A stretch of 64,000 bases of DNA, taken from positions 62,001 through 126,000 of the forward strand of contig ARYC01000087.1 of assembly GCA_000711775.1 (NCBI GenBank), given 5' to 3'. A program made the position numbers and the translations under genes. Shown piece by piece: positions 23,072-33,948 of this stretch. The notes under the pieces were generated by a model that was not told the DNA's origin, did not search any database, and was given only the letters and a program-made list of their open reading frames with translations. This DNA comes from Oxytricha trifallax. Lineage: Eukaryota; Ciliophora; Spirotrichea; Sporadotrichida; Oxytrichidae. Within the stretch, counting starts at the first letter, position 1. Every line of letters begins with the position of its first letter.

Positions 23072-25669
23072 ATGTCTTCAAACGCACAGGCAGCCAGTAT
23101 TGATGAGAAGCTAGGTTAGATGATGAAAAAGATACCAGACAAGGCACTCCAATAAAAATGGGGTAGCATGGAAAAAGAGACTTTAAAGAAATACTTGTTA
23201 CAGTTCGGCTATGGAAGATGGAGAAAGATTAGAAAATATAGCAAGAATCATGATAAGATTCTTAAGGACAAGTCTGATTTGGAGATGAAGGCTTTCTCTA
23301 ATGACTTCATAAGAACTCTTTTTGAATTTTTGCAAAATGAGAAAAATGAACTCAAAAACTTCTTGATTAACTTGATTGATGAAAGACCTGAAGATCCTTT
23401 CGTTCAAAGCTAGCCAAGTAATTTTAAATTATTTATTCATACATTGTTTTAGAGGAATGGGGTGAATAAATTAGTCAAAGAGCAGCACCTTGGGCAAAGA
23501 GAATTTAACTCTTGCATAGAGTAAAGGGCCTGATTGAAACTTACAAGAGTGAGAAAAAGAAGTATTTCGCTAAATCAAATGAGGACCAAGATCCATAAAT
23601 CAAACGTGATTATGAGACTTGGGATAACTTATTAAACTTTTTGCCTGCCTCAGTATTTTATGGCCAGAGACCTTCTGTATGGTGGACACTCAGACATGAT
23701 ATTGATTTGCTATTTGGTACCTATAAATATGGTTATGCGATGTACCAGGCTATGAGAAATGATAAAACACTCAGCTTTCATAAAAGTGAGCAAGTGGAAG
23801 GTTAATATTAAGAATTTCCAAATGCTGACAATATCACAAGAAGACTCAAAAAGTTAGTTCAAATTATCGGCAAGAGTGAGTATTAATAAGGCCTGTCCTT
23901 CGAAAAAGCAATGAACGCTCAAGAACCAACAGGTTTCACCCTTGATGAGAAAAATATGATTTATGAGATTTTGATTAACGTGGGTGTCCCAGTAAACTCA
24001 GAGGGAAAGAATGATTATGGCTTCATAAGGAATAAGTTAGTCAAGCCTGACGAAGAAGGTGTACAAAACCAAGCTTAACCAGAAGAAATCAAATAGCAGC
24101 AGGACTAACCTATGGCAGACACCACTAACATGCAGCTCACAGCTATTGATGATTAGAACAAAGAGGGAGAAAGAAATACAGCTTAGAATTTGGAGAGATT
24201 CATCTAAAGACTTAGAATGGTATCTTAATAAATAATTTAATCCCATTAGCAAATGAATGCTCAATAATCTTAAATTGAAGAAGAAAAGGTTAATCTCATA
24301 AAACAAGAACAAGATGAAGATTTAAATGAAGAATCAAAGCAACTAGAAGAAAAGAAAAAGTTTGAATAGCAAGAGAAGTAACCTATTTCCACAAAATCAA
24401 GAATCATTAATTTTGACCCTGATGAAGATGGTTTCAATTTTGGCTATGAAAAAGCTTGTATTATTCATAAAAACATGAACATTTTACAATTTATTAGGAA
24501 AAACTTGCTATTAGGAAATGGAAGATAATTCGAAACAGGACTTGAGGCTTTGTAAGAACAATTCATTAAGGACAGAAATTAAAATGAGTAGATGGCAGAT
24601 ATTGATGAAAACACAGTAAATAACGAGGAAAAATTGGCTTAAATTCTACCTGAAAATTGGTCGTGTGAAAGACATGATAGAGGAGTTTTGACAGCAGTAA
24701 ATACTTCTGGATTTGAAGCATTATAAACTCTTTCAGGAAACAAAGACTTCGGTTTTGAAGATTTGGAAATATCGCCAGACCTTGCCTTTAAAAGAGTTGA
24801 AGAAATTTGCGAGTTCTATAAAGAATTCTAATAGCAATCAAGAGTAGTGAAGAAACCAAAGAAGGAGACTGCTAATGCACCCGCATAATCTGCTTAGCAA
24901 ACGATTAAGTAGGAACAAGTATAATAATAAATGGGATCAAATGAATCTGGTCAAATAACTCAGTAAATAACTAATGCAGAACCTAGAAAGAAGGTAGCCA
25001 AAGTTTAAGTGCAGAAGGACGAGGAAGGTAAGATTGTCAAACTTAATAGAAAAATAATTAATTTTCTGTGTTATAGGTTGTATGAATAACTTATACTTGC
25101 CATTATAAAACTAGAAAACCTTACTCCCTTTATTTCTTAAAAATTGATTTAAAGTTGTATCATCTATCCAATTGTGATAAATAGCTCACTATAAATATTG
25201 GACCTTGGTTTAATTGAATACGAGAGAAACTAGTACCATACAGAAAAGAATCTCTTCCCTATTGGCTTCAAAAGTTAAAGAGAGCATAACAGCTAGTTGA
25301 GAGTTGGAGAAAGATGCCAATATATCTGCGAGATTCTTGATGGAGGTCAGAAACCATTATACAGAGTCACCCCAATGGATGACCCTGAGAATTCTATAAC
25401 TAGGGAGTCTTCAACTGGTTGTATTTTTATAATTAGTCATATTTATAAATATTGAAAGTTGCTGGGTAAGCTAAATTTCTGAGTGAACAAAAGTTTAATA
25501 GATTGATATTTGTAAGAAGATAAATGAACTACAAGGAAATAAAAGATCTACTGTCACAGTGAGTGGTCCAGAAAGATTTGGATTGGCTGACATAAATGTG
25601 ATTAAACTTATGTAATAATTGCCAAATGCTACTAGATGCCAGAGATATCAATTAAGAGCTGATTTATGA
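23072..25669 (+). CDS. Chromatin protein: CHD6-9-like SANT/SLIDE region plus FYRN-FYRC
   Basis: Start ATG 23072 (MSSNAQAASIDEKLGQMM); stop TGA 25667-25669. Around residues 30-110, LLQFGYGRWRKIRKYSKN ... NELKNFLINLI matches the SANT/SLIDE-type segment after the helicase of CHD6-9. Around 23670-23790, SVWWTLRHDIDLLFGTYKYG plus YAMYQAMRND matches the next conserved block (WW.xEADKSLLIGVFKHGY in CHD7). A third block, ENWSCERHDRGVLTAVNTSG, is at about 24655. Long Q/E linkers separate these. The C-terminus (25160-25669) has FYRN (YHTEKNLFPIGFKSQRE, CQYICEILDGG, VTPMDDPENSI) and FYRC (SGPERFGLADINVI). No chromodomain or helicase is present. An IES (pointer GTTG) and a 36-nt intron interrupt the FYR part. 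Confidence 0.82.
25418..25461 (+). other. IES with pointer GTTG inside FYRN
   Basis: GTTG occurs at 25418-25421 and 25458-25461 around 36 AT-rich bp. Removing 25422-25461 restores S-S-T-G-C-W, the conserved end of FYRN, in frame. A GTAAG...AATAG intron of 36 nt follows at once (about 25465-25500). Confidence 0.8.
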
Positions 25670-25837
25670 AAAAAATAGACAGAACATAACTGGGAAGTAT
25701 AATTTGAATGTGTTGTTTAAAATTTATTTCTTAATTAATCATAAAATAACCAAAAAATTGTGAATAGCGTCGCACATTCTAAGTTTATTGCTTCGGTCAC
25801 TTCTTAATGCATCAATCTTATATCTTTAACATCATAT

Positions 25838-26431
25838 TCATTCATTAAGATGATCCTTAGCATATTACAAAACTTGTTGTTTCAGTATTCTTATTTGAGT
25901 TTCTAGTTTGTCAAGCTTGGTGTCCTCAGTTTTTAAATCATCTCTGACCTAAGTGACAGTAATATTCATCCTCTTGATTTGACAATCTTGTTCGTGTGAC
26001 TTCTTAAGTATATCCTTCAAGTTTACTAGTGGATTTTCTCCTCCTTGAAAAGATGAAGTCCCTCCAGTTGGATTGTAACCTGGAGTGCCCGCAAACTATA
26101 CCGATTCTTTGAAAATTATTACACTTTGCCTATTCCCAGAAATCTTTCCATTCTGAATGCAGAGCTGCAAGAAAGATTCCTCATTTTTGAAGAAAGAAGC
26201 TGTGAACATAAAAGGCTCGTGCTCTGCATGTCTTTTCTTTTATATGGCAGCTATAAAACCCCAACATAAAGTACACACTGATAGCTTGTTACTCCCTGAG
26301 TAATTCTTTTCAATTCTTGAGATGAATTTCTTATAGTCTTCTGAGGATCTTTCAATCACTGTGAAAGCATTTGGGTCGTTCGCTTAATATTAAATCCAAG
26401 GTTATTTCTTATTTTAATTACTCGTGTACAT
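25838..26431 (-). CDS. Unknown 197-aa protein with C-terminal coiled coil
   Basis: This is a single uninterrupted frame from ATG 26431-26429 (MYTSNQNKKQPWIQYQANDP) to TGA 25840-25838. The N-terminal ~110 residues look globular (FTVIERSSEDYKKFISRIEK, LSVCTLCWGFIAAIQ, SFLQLCIQNGKISGN). A Gly/Ser/Pro linker and a heptad-like helix follow (LKTEDTKLDKLETQIRILKQ). No family recognised. It is convergent with the CHD/FYR gene. Confidence 0.7.
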
Positions 26432-26612
26432 GCTTAATCAAGTTGAAATATATATTATAAACGGATAAAATTTAGAAGAGGATTTATTGTTAAAGATTTA
26501 ATAAATTCAAAAGACTAGCATTTAGTCTAATTTATAGAGATATATCAATCATCCTAAAACTTGAAATTTTAATAATACAAATTACTTTTAGCTCTCTCAA
26601 GATAATTGCTTT

Positions 26613-28131
26613 TCATGAGAAATACACCTTTGTTAATTGATTCACTTGATAAGTAGTACTAGTGAATGGACATTTAACTTTCTCTGGATCTATCTAATCT
26701 TTGATAACTTTTATTGCTCTTTCGCTTATAATGTGACCTGAAGGCAAAAAGTATGGTTAATTTTAGTCGTTCATTATTTCTCCAGTAACTGCACATGTTA
26801 TACTTGTCTATGTTTGATGGGAAAATGGTAGCTTTAGACCTAAAGTTCTTATGTTTGGCGTGCATGTTGGGCAAAGTTCACTTTTTGTGTCTTGATGCTA
26901 GCAAAATTCAGTTTTCATGATAGGGATACCACTTTGAAGAGTTTGATTTATCAAAGATTGTTCAGGTAGTGAAAAAAGCTAGTAACTTTCTTTTAAAAAT
27001 AGCTCTTCTAAATCTGTCCATTTCTTATCATCTGTGAATTCCTAGATAAAACATTTTAATAAGAGATTATAATCATACTTTATACTGAGGGAATTTATCT
27101 TTTTATTGATCTCTTAGCATTAAGAAAACCATTATTTGCTAAATCACAGAGAGCATTTATTGATCATCGCCAAACTTAGTCAGTTACTTTCTTGCATACT
27201 CAATGGCTTTATTCTTATCATTTTACATAATATGCTAAATGAATTCTTGAACCCTTAACCTGAACTCCAATTAGCTCTATTAAATATTTCTAAAATAATA
27301 TCAATCTTACATTCATCTTTTACAACTTAGTTTTATGAGTATTGCACCAATTAAGAGCATCTTAGCAATCTCTTTGCTTTAATTTCTTAATAATTTTGCT
27401 TGTCTCTTCAAATACCTCCACATCTGCAAAATCTTTCAACTCAGTTTCCTTAATGAACATTTTGGCAGAATCAAAGTAGTTTTCTCTCAGCAGGTAATCG
27501 ATTATTATTCTATTTAGTCTTTTTTAGAAATAGTCTCTCATTATTTCAGGATTGTTCTAGTTATCATTCATTGTATTAACGTAGTTGAGACGTTTCTTCA
27601 TTACAGAGAATAAATAGTCCTCTGCTTCGAGCATTTTGTTATACTATGGCATAAAGTAAGTCATTTTTGTTTATCAAGAAAAGAATACCACTTCTATTTG
27701 GAAGTTTAGACTTACTTTCGATTTCAGTTAATTAAGCTTTGTAATCAATTGATCTAAAGAATCGACTACATTTTAAGCTCCTTTTGAGGATCCTTGCTTT
27801 TTCAATTGATTTATCTTTGTTACAACCAGATTTACTTCCTTCTCAATGAACTTCTTATGACTCTTAAATGCTAACAGAATTTATGAACATTAAAGAATCA
27901 AAATATTTCGAATCTTAGCAAATATTGATTGTAAAAATCTGATTATGGCAAAGTCTAATACTTACTTTTAACGATGCATTCATGAACAATTTTAATGAAG
28001 GGAGTCTCGATGCTAATATCAATTTTGTGCTTTACACTAGTTCCCTCATTATTTAGAGGGTTAGCAGGAGCATCTAAGCTCTGAACTGAAATTACAGGAG
28101 GTTGCTGTGATGTGTGATTTGCGACACTCAT
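26613..28131 (-). CDS. MAEA/Fyv10(GID9)-like subunit of the CTLH/GID E3 ligase
   Basis: Start ATG 28131-28129 (MSVANHTSQQPPVISVQSL); stop TGA 26615-26613. The order matches MAEA/Fyv10: an N-terminal helical region (VVTKINQLKKQ), LisH/CTLH helices with repeated RxxxxxxYLL patterns, a CRA-like region, and a C-terminal degenerate RING. The last is read as CPTC near 26868, then ICAVTGEIMND, YFLPSGHIISERA and VKCPFTSTTYQ, corresponding to the human block CKISGDVMNENNPP...LPNGYVYG...CPRTKEVF. The family acts in the GID/CTLH ubiquitin ligase. Frame changes mark several short introns. Confidence 0.8.
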
Positions 28132-28263
28132 TATTAATGAATACCAATATTAAATTTATTTATGATTTATACTTTTAAATTTCAAACTTATTAAAATCAA
28201 TTTACTTAAATTTATCTATTAACGAAATTTGTACATTTAATTCTTAAACTAAGCACAAAAAAA

Positions 28264-31200
28264 TCAATCATAAGTTTATGGTTTCTATATATCTCCTCTG
28301 TCATAAAATTTGTTAAAATCGAGTCTCAAAAACAGCTCTTTGAAGGAGCCCTTTTAAGCCAAATGCTTCACAAGTTAGTAAAGATAGTAAGTATATCTCC
28401 CAAATTTCTCTTGAATATCCTTTACCTCATTAATTGCTTCCTTAACATTGATAATCTCTGTTCCATATTACTTTACTAACTTGCTAAAATAAATATTTGA
28501 ATTAAATTTTGATTGAAGACAAATTAAAGGTTTAAACTGTAAAACAAAGCCAAAAAGCTTAGAGATCTATCCCATAATTTTATGATCCTTTTTATCGATG
28601 AAACACTTAATCATGATTTAATCCAAGAATTCATTATGCAATTTAATAAGGTCTTCGAAAACAGTCTAATGAGGAAGGTTATTTTTGAAAGTTTGCCAAG
28701 AAGCCTGAATAACCTCAGTTAAAGCATACTATTCAAGCATGGATGTGAAATGATGCATTCTGTTTCTAAGTAATTAAATTGACCTCATTTTGTTATATTC
28801 TTTGAGAGGCAATCTCTAAAAATTACAATTTAAAAAAAAAAAGATAAAAATCTTACTCTGAACTCAGTAGAGCTTAAGTATTTCCACATTTGGCTTAGAA
28901 TCTAATTGATTCTTTTCAATTTAACCAAGAAAAAGAAAATAGAGTTGTACTTATCAATACACTAATCGCTTATCACCAAGTCTAATGGATATTTCCTCTT
29001 GTAAATAAGCTTTACATAGTCTTGCATCTAAAATTAAAATTTAATAGATAAATCAAGCATACATTAAAGGCTGTAAAGTAGAAATTTTGATTCTAATTCA
29101 TTCCTAATGGATCTATAGCTTGGAAATCTAGGTTTTCACCTAAAACTTGAATGTTAAAGTTTTAAAAACTGTCTAGCTGAATTTAAGAGCCGTCTTAGCT
29201 ATCATGCGATTAAAATTTCTCAGGCTAAGTTAGTCTTATAGCAAGATCGAATTGTTCGTTTATAAACGATAGAGAATTTTCTTTAACAGTGGATTCATAG
29301 TCATCGTTAAATACACTCGTCATGAACAAAGAAATAACATCTCCCTAATTGCAAAAATAAAACTGCTTCAAAGCTTCTAAATGCTTGAATAATCTGAGTC
29401 TTCTGAACATCAAATGGATCAGACATTTGTTAATGAGTTTGTACTAATCTTTTATCACACTCACAACACATTGCTAAATTGATAGAGTTACTGGTACATT
29501 AAAAGTAGCTTTGCTTTAAGTTTCAATTTATTACTAATCTGGCTTGATTTATTTGTTTGATTACTGTTATTTTAATTATTCTGAATGTTACTGACTTTGA
29601 ATGCTAACTTTTTCAAACTGATCGAAAATTGATAGTAGTTTACTTCTTATAGGAATTGCGGGCTCCTTATACTTCCATTTGTTTTTCTACTCCTAATATT
29701 TTTGAATTTATTAATCCTTCTTGATTCTATTCCAGGTATATCTCTTCCTCTTCATTGAGTCTAGTTCATCGATTCTTTTGTTTATTCCTTGGAAAATTGG
29801 TTTTATGAAACTTTCAATAATAAAAGTAGACTTTTCTTCAGAAGTTAACTCGTTTATCACATCTTTGTCTTTATATTCTTAGGCCTGTTCTAAGATCTAT
29901 ATTTCATCCAAGTTCAGCATTTCTTCATTCTCTTATTTTAAAATTTAATTTTTGTCAATCTCAAATTCATTTTATTATTGACTCTATCTAATATTATGGA
30001 AGATAATTTATTTTAATATTATCAAATTTAATATAAATCTAATAATTAAATATATTGAAATAAACATCAAAATAAGATAATTGTTTATTTTTATTGATTG
30101 TTCCTATAGAAACACTTAAATCATGCCTTTTTTAGTGATTTTAAAGTGTTAATTATTTTATTGAGCTATTTATTAGTTTATGCTTACTCAGTTTGTGTTT
30201 ATCCACGAATTTATATGTAGATAGCACTATGTTTAAATTTAGATCAATTATTTTTTTAAAATAAATTGTATTTTTCATATATCTTCTTTGATAATAGATT
30301 AATCTAAATTTATTTTAGCTTTGGTTAATGCCTCATTTATAATTTAGAGTAAAGGGTTATTCAATTCTTCAGGGCCATTAGACTATATGAATTGAGTTTC
30401 TTCAGGCTTTAGGGTTTATGGCATTTCTTAGTATTCATCAATCATTTATGTATCATTAGGCTTAATTTTAACTTGCTGATTAATACTATCTTACTGAGGT
30501 ACTTTATTATGAATCAATTCATTTTTAAGATAAATATTTACCATAATTTAAGGTATTTCTTTGACTAGTAAATAACTTTATTATGTATCATAAAATACAA
30601 ACTAATTATAATACATGAATCAGATGAATTTGATTCATGTTTTAATGCTCATCGATTTTCTTCTCTTCTATCATTTGCTGAATTTTATGTTCAAGATCTT
30701 TCTCATCTTAATTCCCTTAGTCTTTGCTAATTTCCCCAAGTTTCTAGTCCTCTCTCAAAGCTTCTTTAAGTTATCTCTTCAAGTCCTCCTCGATTGCTCT
30801 CTTTCTCTATTCATACTCATCTTACTCTTTTCTAATAGCTTCGTTTTCCCTTACTTTTTTAAGTTTCTCATCATCTTTGCGTTTCTGAAACTCAGTGATT
30901 TGTTCTTAAATTTGTTTCAAGTAGGCTTCTTTCTTATCGATTTTCATTTATCTCTCCTTCTCACGTTCTTGGTCTCTTTTAAGTGTATATTGGCGCTTTG
31001 CTTCTTCTCTTACAACCACTTATTTATAGTAAAGTTCCTCCTCTTGCTGCACAATTGCCATTTCAATTTGCTAAAGAATTTCAGTTTGATTGTTGAAATG
31101 CTTTGCTTTCTGTTCTTGATTAAGTCTTAGCTTATCAATAGAGAACTCTAAGTGCATTTAATTATATTCCTCAAGATTAAACCTGAAATCTATGTTTTAT

Positions 31201-33822
31201 CTTTTCTAAAGTTTGACATCAGATATCTCATTGATGCCTGATGTGCAAATATCATAGTACTACTTCACTGAATAAGAATCTTAATAAGATGAAAGCTAAT
31301 TGCCTTATTTTCTCAGTAAATGCAAAGATGAGCCAGCTTTAAAGATCAAAGGAACAGAATCAACTAAGAATATGGGAACTTTCTCTTGAGGTTTCGATGT
31401 AATCTTGAAAAGATAATCCTATAGTTGAACTACATTTTTACTCACTCCTCTTCTATAAAGCTTCTCAATAAAGAATTCTTGGTATGGATCCTCGTAATCA
31501 CCAGTGAAGATGAAACTATTTATCATTGATAGTAAAGGCTAAGTTGCCTTCTCAAAAAGTCTTCTTAGTAAATCCACAGCCTGTAAATCTGACTCACAAC
31601 ACAGCAATATTGTTAAAAAGATAATCTTCTAATTAATTACTCTTAAACTTTATAAATCAAAGTTATACTTTTTCAACAATATTTTATATAGATAAGAAAG
31701 CAGTTTGGCTCCTTTAGGAAAGTTTTCTAACCAAACTTTGGACCTAATTTTCTCAATATCTAATTAAAATTATTCCCTCAAATTCCTGTTATTATATATT
31801 TGTAATTGCAAGGGTTTAGGCTATGCTTCTTAATCAACCTACATCACATCGTCTTAAAAGTCTAAATCCCTGATAAACTTCTATGTAAAGCATATTGTTG
31901 CTATAAGTTTAATTTGGCTTTGAAGCTAATTGGTATGTGTAATTAACTCGAGTATAGTTATTTAAGTTTTGGGTTAGGTTTAAGTTTTATTTAAGCCAAA
32001 GGCATTAAATATGAATTCATCCTCACACTTTCTTCTCTGATCCACTTCAGTTGAGATCTCATTGATTTGGTAAAAAAAAATTATAAAGTTATGGCTATAG
32101 TAGAATGAAAGAAACTCTGAAATTGCCAAGACAAAGTTTTATAGTATCATTCCACCGTTATTTTGAGAGATTTACATGAACTCTGTAAATTCTCTTATAT
32201 GAAGGAAAAAGCTTCCACATTCAAGCAAACTTCCAAAAATATTATCAAATGTTTCACCATTTAATGAGTATCCTCTTATTTCAAAATTTGATCTCATAAA
32301 GAAAGTTAACTTTTCATTCCTAAGTAAGAATATAAATTTAAAGATTTAACTTATTAATAGCACATAATTATAACTTGCTTGGTACTCCTTATAGCATAAG
32401 AAGAGTCATCTAAACTACTTCACTCTCTGTAAAAATTGCTTTCTCATAAAGGTTAAGCTAATCTTTAGTATTTATCATGTACTCTTTGTTAAACTCTCTC
32501 ATCTTTTGCTAAGTTATCAATCCACTTTCACTTACTCTTAAGTCTCTCATTTAAACATCTATATCTTCATCTTCCCATAATTTTTAGATTCCACTCGAGT
32601 CTTAAAGATTTTACGAGAGAAGAGATTAATTTAAGTGAGGCATTAAATTCCATATTAAGCTTTTCTTTGTTAAAGAGTTCTTTTGTATCTACTTAATCTT
32701 TCTTCTATTATAAGGAGGGGAAGATTTTTATTCGCTTTGTTTAGATTTGTTGTTTGAAAGCCAATTTACTTTTTGATTTTTCGATTTTACTTTATTCCCA
32801 TCTTATTTAACAGAATCATTATCTGAAGTCCTAATAAAAGAGAAAAAGTTTGGAACTTCTTAAAGTGCTTGTTAATCTGAATTAATGCCTAAACTTGGTA
32901 TTTTAGGTAAGGGAGGTATCTCAAACTTTATTCCAAATGGATTGTCAGAATTTTAGTTTTACTATACTCTTTTTAAAGCACCAAATAAAAATGTTGGCTT
33001 ATCTTCGCTAGAATCCCCTTTATTTTTAGTTTATGAATGATATTCATTTGAAAGAAGAGCTTCGTTAAATCTGTTTTTAACATTCATTTAGCTTTAAAAA
33101 TTGATCGATTCATTTGTTAATTGTTAGAATCTTGGATTCTCAAAAGAAATATTGTTGAACTGAGGGTATTTTAATTACAAAGACTTATTTCTGTCAATCT
33201 CAAAAGTGTCCGAATGACAGTATTCAGAAGGATCAGGCTTTACTATTTAATCTTAGTAATTATTTTACTTTTGTTTTAGTAAATTAAGAGCATATTCACT
33301 CATTTAGTACTCTGAATCTATTTGACCTTAGTCTTTAAGAGCTATAAGTAAATTTATGATTTAGCAGGGGTCAGAAAGTGGAATTATTTCATTTAGATTG
33401 TCTATCATGGAAACTTAATCATGAGATTTTTGAATTTTAATTGCTAGAACACTTTTGTTTTTTTGTAGAAGTCTCTCTGCTAAAATTTCTAGCATCTAAG
33501 CTTTGTCATAGGCTCTATGTTCCTTTCTCATGCTATAAAAAATATTTTGTAAAGATATTGCTTACTTGTAGCAAATATTCTGTATTTTTGAAAGAGTTAT
33601 ATCATTTGAGACTTTAATTCTAAAAGGATTTGTGTTTCTGCTATCTTTTAAGCCTGGTTCTAGAAATTCCTCTTAAATGCTCATTTCTTAAGGCCTAAAG
33701 TTTAAATAAGATTTTACGAATATATTACTTTTTCTTGATAAGCTAATGCAACAAGTTTCTCTTGTTCTCAATACCTAAAGAATCTTAAAGCAAGTCAAGC
33801 AAGTTTTTTGTATTTTTGTGCA
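28264..33822 (-). CDS. Gamma-tubulin complex component, GCP6-like (Spc97/98 family)
   Basis: Start ATG 33822-33820 (MHKNTKNLLDLLQDSLGIEN); stop TGA 28266-28264. The first half is a Q/N/S-rich N-terminus, then GRIP1 features: EVVQMTLLMLQGVPSKL (about 32370-32440), and FEKATQPLLSMINSFIF with TGDYEDPYQEFFIEKLY (about 31450-31570), the family's 'G.l.DPy.EFfI' block. A ~170-residue K/E/Q coiled-coil insertion follows (about 30620-31130). The second half has GRIP2 features: QCVVSVIKDQYKLINKCLI, LEALKQFYFCNQGDVISLF and, near the end, FKELFLRLDFNKFYDRG. Neither half alone is a complete GCP; a 288-bp IES (pointer TTATC) separates them. The long insertion between GRIP halves favours GCP6. GCPs template microtubules at basal bodies. 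Confidence 0.78.
30002..30294 (-). other. IES joining the two halves of the GCP6-like gene, pointer TTATC
   Basis: On the minus strand TTATC occurs at 30294-30290 and 30006-30002. Removing the DNA between with one copy gives DQSII-FHNIRQSQQQNEFEID in one frame. The removed ~288 bp is strongly AT-rich and contains the TGA (30277-30275) that would otherwise end the first half. Confidence 0.65.
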
Positions 33823-33948
33823 TATTTAAAATTTAAATTATTTAAATGAATCATAAATATAAATTTATTAATTGGTGATTGAGTCTAAATTTAGATTTAA
33901 TTGTTTTTTTATGATGAATAATAATTAATAAATTACTTACTTACTATA

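Noticed and set aside
23198-23407. Minus-strand 69-aa ORF
   Set aside because: Antisense of the conserved SANT/SLIDE segment.
30615-31130. 171-aa Phe/Leu-rich plus-strand ORF, apparently membrane protein
   Set aside because: It is the antisense shadow of the Lys/Glu/Gln coiled-coil insertion of the GCP6-like gene on the minus strand.
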